Shown one piece after another: positions 11,457 through 22,707 of a stretch of 64,000 bases of DNA (the stretch's first letter is position 1; each line of letters opens with the position of its first letter). The DNA comes from Flaveria trinervia (taxonomy: Eukaryota; Streptophyta; Magnoliopsida; Asterales; Asteraceae), in NCBI GenBank assembly GCA_025506515.1, contig CM046456.1:69946313-70010312 (forward strand). Direction: 5' to 3'. Below the pieces are notes generated by a model. It saw nothing but the letters and a program-made list of their open reading frames with translations. It ran no database searches and was not told where the DNA came from. The position numbers were made by a program, and so were the translations under genes.

Positions 11457-14400
11457 TGTGCAGGGACAACTGAAGACAAACAAAAATGTCTAGATCATTG
11501 ATAGTGGTTGTTCCAGGCACATGACAGGCAATAGGTCACAACTCCAGAACTTTGAAAGGATTGATGGAGGACCAGTTTCTTTTGGAGGAGATGAGGGTGG
11601 TTACATTTCTGGAAGGGGCAAGGTCACAAATGGTAAGCTCAGCATAGAAAAGGTAAACTTTGTCAAGGAGCTTGGATACAATCTTCTGAGTGTATCTCAA
11701 TTTTGTGATCAGAGTCATAACATGCTCTTACTGAGCATGAGTGCATTGTTCTTAAGCCTGGTGTGGTCATTCCTTATGAGCATATCCTGCTTAGAGCCCC
11801 CAGGAAAGGAAACATGTACAAGATAGACTTGCAAGAAACCTCTCCCTCTGGAGAAGTTTTATGCTTTCTGTCTAAAGCTAATAGTGACGAGTCTTTCCTA
11901 TGGCATAAAAGAATATGCCATGTAAACTTTAAGAACATGAACAAATTGATTAAGCATGATTTGGTAACTGGAATACCAAAGAAAGAGTTTACAAGTGATG
12001 ACCATTGGTTGCATGCCTGAAAGGGAAGCAAAATAAGGTATCTACAAGCCTAAGGAAAGGAACACCATCACTATACCCCTACACTTGTTACATATGGATC
12101 TCTTTGGCCCCACCAGTGTAATGAGTTTAGGAAGGACCTCTTACTGTTTAGTGATCACAGATGACTTTACAAGATTCACTTGGGTTTTCTTTCTTAGAAC
12201 TAAGGATAAGACTCTTGAGATTCTGAAGAATTTCATCTTAAGATTGAGAATCAATCTGATCACAAGGTCAAGATCATAAGATGTGATCAAGGAACTAAAT
12301 TTAAGAACCAAATCCTTGATACATTCTATGATGAAAAGGGTATTACAAGACAATTCAGTGCTCCCAGTACTCCTCAACAGAATGGTGTTGCTGAGAGGAA
12401 AAACTGGACACTGATTAAAGCTGCAAGAACCATGTTGTCTGACTCTAAGCTGCCCATCACCTTCTGGGCAGAGGCAGTCAACACTGCCTGCTATGTGCAG
12501 AACAGAGTTTTAGTAGTTAAGACTCATGGCAAGACTCCTTATGAACTTTTGCACAAGAGGAAACCTTTCATTGGTTTTCTCAGGTCATTTGGTTGTCCTT
12601 GCACCATCTTGAATACCAAAGATCAAATTGCCAAGTTTGCTGAGAAATCAAATGATGGACACTTTATTGGATACTCTTCTCAAGCTAAGGTTTACAGAGT
12701 TTACAATCTAGAACTAGAATAGTTGAGGAATCAGCCAATATGACTTTCAATGAACACACACTTGTGTTGCTGGTTCTGGTCCGGATTGGTTATTTGATCT
12801 TGATTTAGTTACCAATGTTTTAATAAATCTTGTGAGAATGTTTTAGGATTTGCAAAAAATTTAAATACAGGTGATCCTGATCCAAGATTTGAGCTAAGAA
12901 GACTTTCAAGTCATACATCTTCAGCTCCAGTTGGAACTACTTCTGCTAATGAGGATTCTATCAGCACTACAATGACAAACTCAGCTGATACATCTGGGAT
13001 GCCTTCAAATTCCAGCTCAGAGGCTCCATAACCAGATAAGAACACTTCAATTGTGGAAGACAACAATGGTGGTGGTGAGAGTGACCAAGAATTTCTTGAT
13101 GCCACTAACCACACCATAGATGACAAAACCAATGATGTCACAGACTGCTTGGATCAAGTCTCTCTTGAAAAGTGTGCTGATGTGGTGGGAGAAACATCTA
13201 TGCCAGATCTAAATTTCTCTAATTTAGATCTCTCTCAGCAACTTGCTGTGATCCCTCAGCTTAGGATCCACAAGTCACACCCCACCACAAACATCATTGA
13301 AGATGTTGTCACAGGGGTAAGAACAAAAGGACAAACCCATGAAGCAAATGTTGTCTTCACTCTTGTTTCTTATCCCAGATAGAGCCAAAGAAGGTTGATG
13401 AGGCTCTAAAGGATGGAAGTTGAAGCTATGCAACAAGAGCTGCTTCAATTCAAAAGACAGAAAGTTTGGAACCTTTGTCCTCTTCTTTCTGGGAAGACTA
13501 CCATTAGAACCAAATGGGTATTAGGAATAAGAAAGATGATAGAGGCATCATCATCAAGAACAAAGCTAGACTGGTTGTTCAAGGATACACACAAGAAGAA
13601 GGGATTGACTACACAGATGTCTTTGCTCTAGTGGCAAGACTAGAAGCTGTTAGGATATTCCTGGCATTTGCTACATCCAAGAACTTCAAGGTTTTTTAGC
13701 TTGATGTCAAGTGTGCCTTTTTATATGGAGTGATAGATGAAGAGGTATATGTCAAACATCCACCTGGTTTTGTAGACCCTGATCATCCTGATTATGTCTG
13801 CAAGCTTGACAAAGCTCTCTATGGGTTGCATCAGGCACCCAGGAAATGGTATGAGACACTATCTGAGTATCTTTGTAAACATGGATACAGGAGAGGTACT
13901 ATAGATGGAACTCTCTTCATCAAAGGATAGGGAAATGACATACTGCTAGTTCAAGTGTATATGGATGACATCATCTTTGGTTCAACTAATCTAAAGCTCT
14001 GCAAAGACTTTGAGAAGTTGATGAAAGACAGATTTGAAATGAGTGCCATGGGGAAACTCAATTTCTTTATAGGAATTTAAGTGAAGCAAGTTGAAGATGG
14101 CATCTTCATAAGTCAGTCAAAGTATGTTCAGGACATACTTAAAAGGTTCAACATGACTGACTGTAAGATTGCTAAGACACCCATAGCCAGAAACCACTCC
14201 CTTGGACCTGATCTTCAGGGGGAGTGTGTAGATGAGCACTTATATAGGGCTATGATTGGGTCTCTTATGTATCTTACTGCTAACAGGCCTGATATTATGT
14301 TTGCTACATGCATATGTGCAAGATATCAAGCCAACCCTAAGATGTCTCACCTCATCACTGTCAAGAGGATTGTAAGATACCTCAAAGGTGCTTCAACACT

Positions 14401-14902
14401 TGGTTTGTGGTACCCTAAGAATCCTGACTTCAATCTGTATGCTTATACAGATAGTGATTATGGTGGCTGCAACATGATTGCAAAGTCTACATCTGGGAGA
14501 TGTCAATTCCTTGGTGGAAGTGTTGTCTCATGGAAATGCAAGAAACAATCATGTGTCTCTGCATCAACTGCTAAAGCTGAATACATTTCTGTTGCAAGCT
14601 ACTGTGCTCAAGTACTTTAGATTCAAAATTAGATGTTGGACTATGGGTTAAACTTCAAGTAGACTCCCATTCACATAGACAACAATAGTGCTATCTCAAT
14701 CACAGAGAATCCTGTGCAGCTCTCCATGACAAAACACATCAATATCAGGTATCATTTAATAAGAGATAACTATGAAAAGAGATTAATTAAACTAGTCAAA
14801 GTTCACACAGATGAACAATATGTTGATCTGTTTACAAAAGTTTTTGATGAACAAGGATTTAAATATCTAATATCAGCTATTGGGATGATAAACTTTGAGT
14901 AA
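11457..14902 (+). pseudogene. Sirevirus A pol, right arm: protease, integrase, RT, RNase H
   Basis: Protease remnant: Asp-Ser-Gly-Cys-Ser-Arg-His near 11497-11520, preceded by an in-frame TAG. Integrase: zinc region LWHKRICHVN near 11900, HMDLFGP near 12090, a CDQGT segment near 12290 and QQNGVAERKN near 12380, with the catalytic Glu retained. RT: DYTDVFALVARLEAV near 13605, a stop (TTT-TAG) inside the normal FQLDVK segment near 13697, and the YVDD box changed to YMDD near 13965. RNase H: 14240-14620 with DSDYGG and SWKCKKQS. It ends with MINFE and TAA at 14902. One-base deletions near 11728, 12006 and 12041 and several stops inactivate it. Confidence 0.9.
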
Positions 14903-15609
14903 GTTTTTCTTAAAACTAATTCTTATTATTTCTTAAAATATGTGTGTCCTAAGTTGTCTAGTTCATCACTTTCATAAGCTCATGTTTTCTTTGGATAAAA
15001 TTTCTTTTTAAAGACTTTCCTTAGATGTTTGATGATTTCTGATACTTCGGAAGTTATACTTTTAACTTCAGAAGCAAATCATGTCTTCTAAATAATTAAC
15101 TGTCTAAGAAATTTACCTTTGGAAGAGGTCTCAGATCCTTCTTCCGAAGCATAAATATTTGTCTCGGACACTTACTTATTTTCAAGGACCGTTTACTTCC
15201 GAAGTAAAATTAACTCTCAGAAGCTTTGTTGTTTTATATACAAAGCACTCAAGTTTTAATTTTTCTTCCGAAGCAAAATTCTCAAAACTCTCAGAAAATT
15301 CTTCCGAAGTGATTTTAGCTTCGGAAGCTTTTAAATTATAAATTCCGAAGATAATTAATCTTTGGAAGCTTTTTGATTCCAAGAACACTACTTTTTGAGC
15401 AAAAGCAAACTACTTTTTCAGAGGTGGGACCAACATCTGGATTTCAAAGTTTATCCTCTTTCATTAAACTTTATCTGAAATCCCTCTCACATATAAACCC
15501 AACGGTTTCCCCCTCTTTCTATCATCTGTTCTTCCTCCAAACCTAAAAACCCAAATTTCTCTCTAAAATTTCTTTCTTTCTTCTTCCTTCATCCTTAAGC
15601 TACCTCAAA
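14903..15609 (+). other. Pol-to-third-ORF spacer with palindromic cluster, TATA box and leader (right arm)
   Basis: This non-coding interval is AT-rich up to about 15400. It carries CTTCCGAAG/CTTCGGAAG copies near 15045, 15142, 15197, 15266, 15302, 15320 and 15342, with weaker variants between. A TATA box, CACATATAAACCC (15488-15500), follows. A pyrimidine-rich leader of about 110 bases then leads to the start at 15610. The arrangement is the same in the left arm, so it belongs to the family and is not a local accident. Confidence 0.75.
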
Positions 15610-18600
15610 ATGGCCAACCTTCACAGAAATGATCCCAACTTTGCCATGCAGCTACACAGGCAACACAATCAGGTTGCTCTGTTACGCTCTAAGAAAGATC
15701 CTTATTTCTCAGAGGTGTGTCATTTCTTAGCTCTGTCTAACTACTTCACCTCCCTAACCATTGATCCTTCATTCTATGAGGATCAGCTGCTTGAATTCTG
15801 GAAAATCTGCCAAGAGGTTGTTATGGATGGGGACAAGGCACTGTCTGCCACAATGCAGAGGAGAACAGTTGGATGATGAAAAGGGTGAGGTGTTCTTCCC
15901 AAAGGAAGCCGTCAATCATTCCTTTGAGCAGATGGGATATGAGAGAGATTTCTCTGTTAAGACCTTTAGGAAAGGAAAGGTCTTATCTCAATGGAGATTC
16001 CTGCTCCATGTGGTCATCCAAAGCTTATCAAACAATCATGGTGGATGGGACCAGATTCCTGAGGATCTCTCCTTCATAATCCATGGAATGGTTCAGGGGG
16101 TCAAATTCAGGTATTCTCAGTTTCTTTATAAAAATTTACTTGCTAATTTAGACTCCTTAGAGTATTACATGTTTCCTAGATATGTCCAGTACATTCTTAA
16201 CTGTGAACTGGGCTCACAGTTGAGGGAAACATGTAACATTCTTAAATTGGGACAGATGAAGCCCGACAACTTTAAAATACTGAGGAAGCCCACTGTTGGC
16301 TTCTCTGGGGTAGAAACAGCCCTTGTCGCAAAATGTTAGAGCTCATTGCTCAAGGTGACAACCTAGCAGCACAAGCTAGTATTGAGCCCACACCTGCTAC
16401 CTCCCAACCACCCACACAGCCTCAAATCGCCATCACTTACCAAAGAAAATCCAAACGAACCTCTGCTCAGGCTATTCAGTCTGTGGAGGCCCCCATATAC
16501 TCACCCATACAGGAAGAAGTGGAGACTAGAGCTCCCACTTCTCCTGAGGAGCAGACCACTCCCATCTCTTCAAGAATCAGTGCTGAGGTTCCTCATGCTC
16601 AGCGTGATGAGCTCATTAGCCCAACTGCCTTAAGCCATCACTCTGAGTCTTAACACTCAAGTGATCAACCTTCAGGGGACAGTTACCATCCCCAGCCTAT
16701 AGATCTCAACCAACCAATTCCCCATCTTGACTTCTATACTGATGAAGATCTAGGTTTTAGTGAGTATAATGACTCTCTCTTCTTCACCCCTACTCAAAGA
16801 GAGATGAATGCTCCTGAGTCTCCTACATCTATCTCACATCAATCACCTACAACTAAGGTGGACACTTCTGAACCTATTCAGGATGTCCATATGGAAGAGG
16901 CTCTCACTTCTGAAAGTGATTACATCATTAAGACCTCAACCATGGCAACTCAACCAACTGAAATCTCAATTGAGATTGCCAGTGAGCAGAGGAAAACCAG
17001 CAGCCAAGAAACTGTAGCTGGGGGTGAGAGAGAGGACTTTGGTCCAATCATCTCATCCCCTGATAAGTCTTCTGATGAAGATGAGGGGAATCTGAGACTA
17101 ATGGTGCACAAACTAACTAAAACATGCACCTATTTAGTCTCAAAGGTTAGTCACCTTGAATCTCAGGTGACTACCTACACAACAGGATCAATGATCAGCA
17201 ACTTGAGATTTCATATCTTAAGGAAAAAACTAGCTGGGAGACCCTTAAGAAGTGCTCAACCAGGAACACAAGAATCTGTGGATGTGATTGACCTATCTTC
17301 CAGCTCACCTATGCAAGTGGGTGATGCTACCAAAAAGGGGGAGAAAGTTATTACAGCCACAGAACCTGGGAGTTCTTCAGAGAGAGTGGACATTGAGGAC
17401 TCACCATCCTCACTTGCAATTGTGCATTCTCAGCAACCTCCTCAAGTTCACATTGATGTGGACTACACTGACTCCTTCATGCAGAGTCAGTTTGAGGATG
17501 GGATACCAAGGGATATGTCATCTTCACCATCTTCCAATCACATTATTGGGTGGAGGTATGACAACATCAGGAAAGCCCTAATCATCATAAGAGTTCAAGG
17601 ATAGCAAGAAGTCTTCAATTTTCAGACTTTGAACTACTATGAAGGTCTAGATTTAGTCAACATGCCACTTGTCAACCCAAGCAAATCAAGACAAGCTAAC
17701 AGACTGGCTCAAAGAATCCAAGACAGGATCACTGCAGAGTTCAGCTTAAGAATGAGACTTAGGCAATCAGGCAAAGCCATCGGTCAACTAGATGTTGTGG
17801 CAGACCCTAAGATTACTTTCATAGGGGAAACCTTGACGGAAGGCCCAATGGCTGAACCTGAGACCCCTGTCTCATCATCATCAACTGCTGCAGAGTTCCA
17901 CACTCCTATTAAGACACCTGCTGGTGAAGGTGCTTCTCAACCTCTCTCTGGCCAAAGCTTAGATGCTGCAACAAGCAATGAAGGCCAAAGCTCTCTCCAC
18001 CCTGAGTCACAAAGGTCTATGAGTGACAAAAGGAAAAGAAAAATGACATCTGAGGAGATTGAGGAGGAGGAGAGAGAGAGGAAAAGGAGGCTGAGAGGAG
18101 AAAGTTCCTCTGCTGGGTCTTCAAGACTCATGGATTCTGCTATCAGGGCTGCCCCCAAACCAGATACTCAGAATGATGAGTTAAGGGCAGTCAGGATAAA
18201 TTACTTGCAGACAAGGAACTATGACATAGACAGTGTCATCTTTCTCCCCTTAGAAGAGCTGAATGAACTGGTTGATCTGGAAAGGTCAAAGGAGAGAAGG
18301 AGGGAGAAGATGCAGAGCTTCTAGTACAAGTCAAAGAAGAGAGAAGAAGAAAAAGACTGTACAAGATATGCCTACCCTCTCCCCAGTTCAGGAAAGTCCT
18401 GCACAAGAAGATGTGGTTCAACAAGAACCTAGGTAGACAAAGAAGAAGAAAGGATCAAGATGATCAACTACCTGAGTGCCACAGGCTTCTATCAGGTAGA
18501 TGCACTTCTTCCCTGTCCTATGACTATGTTGAGTTTGAGTACTTAAAACAGCTTGAACTTGAGATAATCAAGGACAGAAAGACAACTAAGAAGAAACTAA

Positions 18601-19210
18601 GGGAAGAAGCTGCAAAATCAAGAGCTATCATCCAAAAAGTCTGCTGATAGGCAGAGGATGATGAGCTTCTTGAAGCTATATGGATTCTATGGAAGGAGAC
18701 TTGGCCCCATGTCTCTATTCACTATGTATGAGCATATTAGGGTGATCAGTAGAAGATCAAAGTGGAGAGCTCATTGACTTACACTCCACTCCAAGTCAAG
18801 CCCCACCTGAAGGGAGGTTAAGGTTGAACAACCAAAAACAACACAACCTGGACCTCCTGCTGAAACTCAGCAAGCTTCATCTTCTGATCCACAACAGGGT
18901 CAACTCCCTTCCTTTGAGCTTGAGAGAGAGGAAGTCCCAACTGAGAAAGACAGTGAAGATCATCTAGGTTGCAGGCCAATCTTCTCAATTAAACTTGTTA
19001 AGAAAAGAAGAGGATGGCTCTAAACTAAAGCCAAAGAAGAAGAAGACTGCACCCTCTTCTAAACTCAGATGAGTCAGAACATCTTGAGATTGTGTAGCTA
19101 GAGGATGCTGCATCAACTCCAATTCAAACAGCTCCTCTAGCATTAGGAAGACCCATCTTGTCTTGGACATACACCACAAATCCAGAAAGATGGCATGTCA
19201 TTAGAGATCA
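15610..19210 (+). pseudogene. Sirevirus A third ORF ('envelope-like' position), right arm, broken
   Basis: The start is MANLHRNDPNFAMQLHRQHN at 15610. Segments in order: a conserved N-terminal block to about 16290 (GGWDQIPEDLSF, MFPRYVQYILNCELG); a Ser/Pro/Glu-rich stretch 16330-17090; a coiled coil near 17100-17200; an IRVQG/NYYEGLDLVNMPLVNP block 17540-17760; a Lys/Arg-rich region 18020-18120; a second charged helical segment 18240-18350; and a basic tail. About 40 bases are missing near 15868 relative to the left arm, and stops occur near 16652, 17604 and 18324. No membrane segment is evident. Function is unknown. The same protein type occurs in Sirevirus B (36219-37591 and 25853-26937), which shows it is a conserved element-encoded protein. 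Confidence 0.75.
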
Positions 19211-19387
19211 AGGCATTGAAGATATTTACACATGGCAAGATATTTTCAGTTGCCTCTGCATGACCTCTTTGAAATGAGAAGACACTTGACAGTCTGAAGG
19301 ATCCTGATCACCTTGTGAAGAAAGGATGGTGATCATTAATGAGACTGTGACATCTGAAGTCTACTAAGTGTTTTGGTAGGATCAGCC

Positions 19388-19398
19388 TAGGGGGAGTT
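19388..19398 (+). other. Polypurine tract of Sirevirus A right arm
   Basis: AGGGGGAG lies immediately before the LTR start TGTAGAG at 19399. It is the expected plus-strand DNA primer site of an LTR retrotransposon. Confidence 0.75.
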
Positions 19399-20197
19399 TG
19401 TAGAGATTAATGAAGAGGCTGATGCAACCTAAACATTCAATGTCTTTCCTGCATGCTGCACAAGTGCATTGAAGAAGAATGCTTAGGAAGTTTTACACAT
19501 GCAACAGAAAATACTCTAAGTGTAAAATCTTCCGAAGCCAAGACCAATATCTTTCGAAGCCAAATATGAAGTCTTCTGAAGCCTCAGAGACAAAGTCTTC
19601 CGAAGCTTCAACTCATGAAGACAGATTTCTTCCGAAGACTTTTAATACATGCTTTATCTGATGTACTTTTCCATAAAGCTGGACACCTTTCCGCTGCACC
19701 TCTGTAAGGTCACCAACTTACATGAGTTGGTGAAAAGGTCCATGTGTTTGGTAACTGTACATTGAGGTCTTGAATTAGTAACTTTCTACTTTATGTACTT
19801 TATCCTTTTTCTAATAGATAAGGATGTGAGCTATGGCATGTCATAGTCACAAGTCAAAAGGCAATCTGCCTTTTGACTCTACAATTGATTTTGATTGTGT
19901 CTAGTCAATTGTATCCAGCTGGCTTTCCAAGTATACCCGGCTGTAGGATGTAGTATAAGTATCTCATGTTCTTGTATCTTTCCATTATGCTTTGTAACAC
20001 TTGTAATAGAACATAGAGAAAGCAATATATTGCATTCTTGAAAACCATATACTTGTGTTTTTTGTGTTATGTCTTTTACATTACTTGTGTTCTTAGTCTC
20101 TTAGCTTCGCTAATCCAGTTTCCTCTTTGATTAAGTTTTAGTTAATCTCCTCTTTGTGTTGTTGTGTTGTAAATCTACACCCTTTAACGGTCCTGCA
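19399..20197 (+). repeat. 3' LTR of Sirevirus A right arm (about 800 bp)
   Basis: The LTR begins TGTAGAGATTAATG right after the polypurine tract and most likely ends ...GGTCCTGCA at 20197; the end is a judgement because no 5' LTR is present for comparison. It holds a cluster of TTCCGAAG motifs (19527-19640), a TATA-like TAGTATAAGTATC near 19951, and T-rich sequence that probably includes the polyadenylation region. The palindromic cluster thus lies upstream of the presumed LTR promoter, as it does upstream of the third ORF. Confidence 0.7.
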
Positions 20198-20432
20198 ATT
20201 ATCTTACTGGCATGGATGCTAATAGAAGAAACAAGATGAATACAGGTTTATGTAACTTAGGTTACATATACGTAACTTCAGATTGGGGCAACTCAAGAAC
20301 TAAAGGAAAGTAGTGACAGGTTCCATATACGTAACTTTGTTATATTACGATTTGGTTGTTTGTTCATCTTCATCTTCTTCGAGTTACATATATATATAAA
20401 TATATATACATACATACATATATATATATATA
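20198..20432. repeat. Spacer with TTACATATACGTAA-type palindromes and (TA)n
   Basis: No coding signal. The stretch carries GTTACATATACGTAAC and a variant (20262-20335) and an alternating TA/CATA tract (20385-20432). More copies of the same near-palindrome continue into the duplicated unit (20518-20700 and 22795-22975). Confidence 0.6.
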
Positions 20433-20777
20433 AGCAAGTTTACATATGGCTACAAATCTATTTTATGTAATTTATTTAGATATATCATTATGGCTTCTTT
20501 TTCCTTATAATGTATAGCTTACATATATGTAAACAAGTTTACTTACACCTAAATCTACAGGTTAAAATGTTACATATATGTAAACAAGCATATATGTATG
20601 TTTGCCTACATATACGTAATTAGATATCTTGACAGGTTTAAAAGTACCTATACGTAAACATGTGTATGTTTTGTTTTCATATACGTATACGTAAGCATCA
20701 ATGTAATTACTGAAGAGTTCAAGAAATATATTTTTGTTCTTCCATATTCAAATGTTGTATTCGTTTTTATTAATAAA

Positions 20778-20830
20778 CTAGTATGACACCCCGCGCTTTG
20801 CAAAAGTGTTAAAAATATAAATGGTAGACT
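20778..20830 (-). mobile_element. Helitron-like 3' terminus (minus strand), copy A
   Basis: The minus strand reads GCGCGGGGTGTCATACTAG followed by T. This fits the CTRR end of Helitrons, inserted before a T, with GC-rich sequence just inside. The hairpin is only weakly preserved. The element would extend to the right and would include the captured exons. Its 5' end was not located. Confidence 0.45.
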
Positions 20831-21540
20831 GCAAAAAGTAAATTGAATAGCTTTCAAAGATGTGAAAATAGTGGCTCCTTCAAAACCTTCAAACATTTGA
20901 AACAATAGTGGACTATTAATATGGACTACAAAAACAAAATTGTAACATTTGCAAAATGAGTTAAATGAACCAAAATTGACTAACAGAAGGAAAAAAATTG
21001 AAAATCAGTTGAGTAGCTTTTAAAGATACAATCTTAGTGAGAGATTATAAACGTTAATCATCATACTTCAGTTATTCTAGAACTTGATTGCATGCAAATG
21101 TCTCCTACAACATACAACAATAACTTTTTAATATGCTAATAAGCGGTGCTATTGATAAATAAAGATTTAGCATAACATCTGTAAAAATGCAAGTTCTGTA
21201 CAAAAAGGTGATGCAATACCTAATTAAGATATAAGTGATAAATTTAAATATCTTGGAGGTGTAATAGAAGAACTTTCTTTCAAACGGGTATAGATTCAAA
21301 CTGATTGCAAAACATCAGCACCTCTAAAGTGTTTTTCTTCATTTGGATCAAGAACTTATCCTTGAAAGGAACGATGTCAATATTGTGGAACATAACACTA
21401 CATATTCGAGAAATTAACATGAGGTATCATTAGAAACTCAAAATTAACACACAAATAGAACACCTCAAGCCAGTCAATTATTCTTGAATAGAGTAGAACG
21501 ATAAGGGTAAATGGAAGTATAATCAAGTGAAGAGATTCAC

Positions 21541-21640
21541 ACCTTACTATAGTCTCTTCCTTCGATTCCTCTTAGAAACATGGTCTTAGAATTCGTGGTG
21601 GACCAAATTCCGTTCAGCGAGTTCAAATATCCCTGTAAAA
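21541..21640 (-). pseudogene. Exon-like fragment of unrecognised origin in copy A
   Basis: The minus strand shows a good 3' splice site (TATGATTTTACAG) followed by an open stretch encoding GYLNSLNGIWSTTNSK and ending RDYSKV-stop. I do not recognise the family. It lies downstream of the glyoxalase-like exon on the same strand, so it may be another exon captured by the Helitron-like element. The same sequence is in copy B at about 23812-23911. Confidence 0.35.
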
Positions 21641-21790
21641 TCATAATTAAACTATTAAAAATTGAAACCTTAATACAACTCAAAACATCAATTGACACCA
21701 CTAATGATCCTATCCATTCACTACACATACCTTATTAACATGCAATAAAAACCCACTAAATCAAAAGGTTATCACTCCAATCAACGGCCC

Positions 21791-21985
21791 CTAAGCTTCC
21801 ATGTTAGCGTACTTTTTCGCAGGAGTGCAGATGACCCACACAATACCGTACGGATCCTTCACCTTCCCCACACGCCCACCGTCCACCACCGCACCGTCCA
21901 CCACCGCACCGGCCTTCACCGCCTTCTCCACTACTGCTTCAACATCCTCTGTCTCCAAGCAGAACACCACTCCGGATGAAACCAT
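21791..21985 (-). pseudogene. Captured exon of a glyoxalase/VOC-superfamily protein, copy A
   Basis: The minus strand encodes SSGVVFCLETEDVEAVVEKA, GGRVGKVKDPYGIVW and then ICTPAKKY, ending with a stop. This resembles the C-terminal part of plant glyoxalase/bleomycin-resistance (vicinal oxygen chelate) proteins of the Arabidopsis At5g48480 type, where DPYG(x)xW is a family signature. Only one exon (about 65 codons) is present, without the N-terminal half, so it is a gene fragment. Its higher GC content than the flanks fits capture from a host gene. The assignment comes from motif recognition only. Confidence 0.6.
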
Positions 21986-22707
21986 TTTAATACTACATCA
22001 ACATTAACCCTCATCACGATCATGAGAAAACAAACAAAGACACGAATATATCATCTACTATCTATCTGCATATCTCAAACAACAAATAGAAACAAAGATC
22101 TATGAATTTATGATTTATCTGCATGGTATATCAAGGACGAATATTGCACGGTAATATGAAGGGTCAATCGACTGGATCAAAGACGATGGAAAGGCGAAGA
22201 TCCACAAAATTCCCTCTCCCCCTCACACCTTTTCTTTCTTTCTTTCTCTCTCTACTGGATCAAGGAAACTATGAAAGCAAAAGAAGAAAGAGCAAAAGTA
22301 AGTTGCATAACATGCATTAAGGTTGTACTTACATAAATAATTTGTACATGCTGCTTTAAGATCTGTAATACACTGTACATCCAGTTGTGTTATGTGTGTG
22401 TATATATATATAATGTATTTGATTAAAAAATTAATATTGCATTTGATTATGGAGAGAGAGAGAGAAAAAGAGGATTAAGGAATTTTGTTTGTTTCTAGAT
22501 ATACAAATTATAACCTTCCCAATATACCCTTAAAACATTTAACTGAGACAATAATCTATTTGCTATTTTCAAATTTACCATGATGGATATCAACCATAAA
22601 TCAATCTTAATCAATGGTTTAAAAGTAGTTTCCTTGGTTTTCTTATAAATATTAGTTTTCTTAGGAACCCTTCCCTATGTGTGTGTGTGTGTCTATATAT
22701 ATATATA

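Larger units (their letters stand above)
9598..20197 (+). mobile_element. Ty1/copia Sirevirus A, right arm (5'-truncated, plus strand)
   Basis: The order is gag from within the nucleocapsid part, pol, a spacer with TTCCGAAG repeats, the third ORF, a polypurine tract and a complete 3' LTR. There is no 5' LTR or primer binding site because the element starts at the inverted junction near 9597. It is the same family as the left arm, generally about 90-93 percent alike by eye, but with one near-identical tract at about 11510-12080. Confidence 0.9.
20433..22707. repeat. 2.27-kb tandem duplication, copy A
   Basis: It begins AGCAAGTTTACATATGG, directly after a TA tract, and runs through a (TG)n-(TA)n tract to the identical start of copy B at 22708. 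It contains a Helitron-like terminus (20778), a captured glyoxalase-like exon (21791-21985) and a second exon-like stretch (21541-21640), all reading on the minus strand. Otherwise it is AT-rich and non-coding. Confidence 0.9.

Noticed and set aside
22123..22320. 65-codon frame repeated at 24394-24591
   Set aside because: It is identical only because of the tandem duplication, is low-complexity (Ser/Lys/Arg/Leu) and has no known motif.
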